From the IMG/VR virus record IMGVR_UViG_3300036853_000164, positions 1 to 58,173 of that record: a stretch of DNA of 58,173 bases; one strand, written 5' to 3'. This DNA comes from a virus. Both the position numbers and the translations under genes were made by a program. Of the stretch, positions 56,796-58,173 are shown piece after piece (position 1 is the stretch's first letter; every line of letters begins with the position of its first letter). The notes beneath the pieces were generated by a model, which saw nothing but the letters and a program-made list of their open reading frames with translations, did no database searches and had not been told where the DNA came from.

Positions 56796-56954
56796 ATGGA
56801 CATGGATGTGATTGGCGGGATCGCCCTCATCATCGGACTTTTGTTGTTTGCCCTTTGCTGTGGCAATTTCGCAACGTGCGAGCCCTTGCTTCACAGGCCC
56901 GGCTCCCGTCCCGGCGCGGGCTTCCGAAGCTGGTGGCGCAAAGAGGATCGGTGA
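56796..56954 (+). CDS. Small membrane protein, 52 aa
   Basis: ATG 56796 with GAGGGAG upstream. One membrane helix (VIGGIALIIGLLLFALCCG) and a basic tail with SWWRKEDR. TGATG overlap with the next gene. Function unknown. Confidence 0.55.
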   Translation: MDMDVIGGIALIIGLLLFALCCGNFATCEPLLHRPGSRPGAGFRSWWRKEDR

Positions 56955-57184
56955 TGACCAATATCTTCAAAGGCCCCGCGATGCCGGCCATCCCGGAGCC
57001 GAAGCCGCCCCCGCCGATCCCGGACATCAATTCGCCAGCAAACCTGGCGGCGCAGCGCCTTGCCACAGCCAAGGCGAATTCGGCCGGGCGCACGTCGACA
57101 CAGCTCACGTCGTCGCCTGGGGCCGGGACGCTGGCGGGCTCCGCAATGGGCGGCGCCTATACGGGGACGAAGGCGGGAGGGTGA
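56954..57184 (+). CDS. Small Pro-rich virion-type protein, 76 aa
   Basis: Contains AMPAIPEPKPPPPIPDINSPANL, then AAQRLATAKANSAGRTSTQLTSSPGAG. The G-R-T/S-S-T-x-L-T segment near the end recurs in podoviral proteins located just before the portal (gp7.3-like or adaptor-like). Probably a tail or connector-associated protein. Confidence 0.65.
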   Translation: MTNIFKGPAMPAIPEPKPPPPIPDINSPANLAAQRLATAKANSAGRTSTQLTSSPGAGTLAGSAMGGAYTGTKAGG

Positions 57185-57185
57185 G

Positions 57186-57701
57186 GTGGCGAACGTAAAT
57201 GACTACGATCCAGGCGTGGACGGCCTGATCCCCAGCCGCCAGTCCATGGCCGCAAAGTCAAAGTTGAAGGTCATTCAGTCTGCGGCCGAGGAGCCGCTGC
57301 TCGCCGCGCTGCTGGCACGCCTGCCGGGCCCCGGTCAGCCGTTCCCCGCGGACAAGCGCGCGAATTGGCTCCGCATGTGGGAGATGGCGTTGGATGATCT
57401 TTATGGCGTGACGGACGAACTCTTCTATCCGCCTGCCGACGCGCCGAAACAGGATGGCTCGCCGGGCACCTTCGGTCCCGGAGTTACGATCCCGATGGCC
57501 AAGCCACAGCCCGCGCTCCCCTTCTACATCGACCCCGCCGGCTATGCCCGCCGCTCCAATGGCGCCCCCATCAATCCGCAGGATGCCGCGGGCGCCACCA
57601 TCTACGACCAGCGAGGTGAGGCTGGCGACCTCCGTGCCATCATCTGGGCCGACGGCCGCACCGGCGTCGCCGGCCTGCAGCTCGATATCGCCGCGGCATG
57701 A
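57186..57701 (+). CDS. Hypothetical protein upstream of portal, 171 aa
   Basis: GTG start at 57186, two bases after the stop before it. Helical beginning (AAEEPLLAALLARLPGPGQPF, RANWLRMWEMALDDLYG), followed by a Gly/Pro-rich region and a small beta part with IDPAGYARRSNGAPINPQDA. Unknown, probably packaging- or head-related. Its end overlaps an alternative start of the next gene. Confidence 0.65.
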   Translation: MANVNDYDPGVDGLIPSRQSMAAKSKLKVIQSAAEEPLLAALLARLPGPGQPFPADKRANWLRMWEMALDDLYGVTDELFYPPADAPKQDGSPGTFGPGVTIPMAKPQPALPFYIDPAGYARRSNGAPINPQDAAGATIYDQRGEAGDLRAIIWADGRTGVAGLQLDIAAA

Positions 57702-57754
57702 CCTGGAAATCTTGGTCTTTGCGCGATGTGCGCTGGACTGCAAGAGGAGAACCC

Positions 57755-58039
57755 ATGGGGCACAAGCTTCTGATTGAGCCGCCGTTCGTGCTGATGAGGT
57801 ACAACAACGACCAGGAGACGCGCGGCCCTGGCGGTCTCATTCCGCCTTGGGCAGAGCCGAAGTTATTCGTGCTTACCGGCAATGAGGAGCATGATTGCGT
57901 CCAGGTGCATCCTATCGCATGGGTGGTCGCAAAGACGCTTGCGCCCGAGGCCATGGCGCGTCTCTCCCAGCAACTCCGCGATGCCCGAGCCGCTGATGTT
58001 GGCGCCAAGCACCGCGCTGTGACTCCCGCGGCGGCATGA
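57755..58039 (+). CDS. Hypothetical protein, 94 aa
   Basis: AAGAGGAG lies six bases before ATG 57755, favouring it over the ATG at 57698 (113 aa). The product includes GPGGLIPPWAEPKLFVLTGNEEHDCVQVHPIAWVVAK and an Ala-rich end. Unknown function. Its TGA (58037-58039) overlaps the ATG at 58036 of the small membrane gene that continues at the left end of the window. Confidence 0.65.
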   Translation: MGHKLLIEPPFVLMRYNNDQETRGPGGLIPPWAEPKLFVLTGNEEHDCVQVHPIAWVVAKTLAPEAMARLSQQLRDARAADVGAKHRAVTPAAA

Positions 58040-58040
58040 T

Positions 58041-58173
58041 CTCGTGCCCACAATAGGAATAGCTCTAATTCTACTCGCGCTTGCACTCGTCTTGAGAAAT
58101 CAAGCGGCCGAGTTTGAAGGGCCTATTCCCTATTGGTGGCGGCGAAGTCGGCAATAAGACCCGATGCGTGAGC
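58041..58173. repeat. Right copy of terminal overlap
   Basis: This copy repeats positions 7-139. It again contains the small membrane gene frame (GTG 58044 to TAA 58157). One base is missing relative to the left end just before it, so the ATG at 58036 reads into a stop (TAG) after six codons in this copy, while in the left copy the same stretch would be open. The two ends thus disagree at a single site. Confidence 0.85.

Overview
The window is an essentially complete temperate bacteriophage genome, opened at an arbitrary point of a circular assembly. The first about 133 bases recur at the right end (7-139 = 58041-58173, one mismatch), giving a circle of about 58.03 kb. Base composition is GC-rich. 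A GcrA-like cell-cycle regulator and a tRNA-like attP point to an alphaproteobacterial host, plausibly of the rhizobial orders; this is inference, since no host sequence is present. The virion genes (portal, scaffold, capsid, tail tubular proteins A and B, two very large internal proteins) have T7-like podovirus order. No phage RNA polymerase or DNA polymerase is visible, so this is a temperate podovirus that relies on the host for transcription and replication.

Layout. (1) Late + strand arm, running through the junction: small terminase (50.1 kb), a fibre module whose genes carry Sec signal peptides (50.6-54.3 kb), large terminase, small packaging/adaptor genes, portal, scaffold, capsid, a Ser/Thr-rich capsid-associated or fibre protein, a terminator, then a glycosylation pair (a TPR-glycosyltransferase-FkbM methyltransferase fusion and a GT4-type glycosyltransferase), tail tubular proteins, internal virion proteins (one with an amidase domain, one of 1708 aa with an ADP-ribosyltransferase-like domain), and a tail spike. 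After these comes a lysis/export region (26.4-31.4 kb) with a DUF1906 lysin, a holin-like protein, several exported small proteins and two coiled-coil membrane proteins. (2) Minus-strand early operon (41.1 down to 31.5 kb): ATPase of Sak4/RecA type, HNH-type nucleases, DUF5131 and DUF1643 proteins, an excisionase-like HTH protein, a tyrosine recombinase, and many small zinc-ribbon or coiled-coil proteins. (3) Immunity switch at 41.1-41.8 kb: a small XRE repressor (-) diverging from a Cro-like gene (+), with four 17-bp operators of the same design. (4) Plus-strand early operon (42.2-48.2 kb): GcrA, DUF3850, DUF2303, HNH nuclease, replication initiator-like protein and a NusG paralogue. (5) Integration locus: a second, intact tyrosine integrase beside a tRNA-like attP core (49.55 kb).

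Working model. The XRE/Cro pair chooses between lysogeny and lytic growth. GcrA and the NusG paralogue would redirect host transcription, the latter placed to control the late arm. The integrase at 48.6 kb integrates at a tRNA gene. The most unusual features are the glycosylation cassette inside the head/tail operon, signal peptides on the distal fibre genes, an ART-like domain in a probably ejected protein, minus-strand genes set into the late operon, and a gene that appears to start with ATT.
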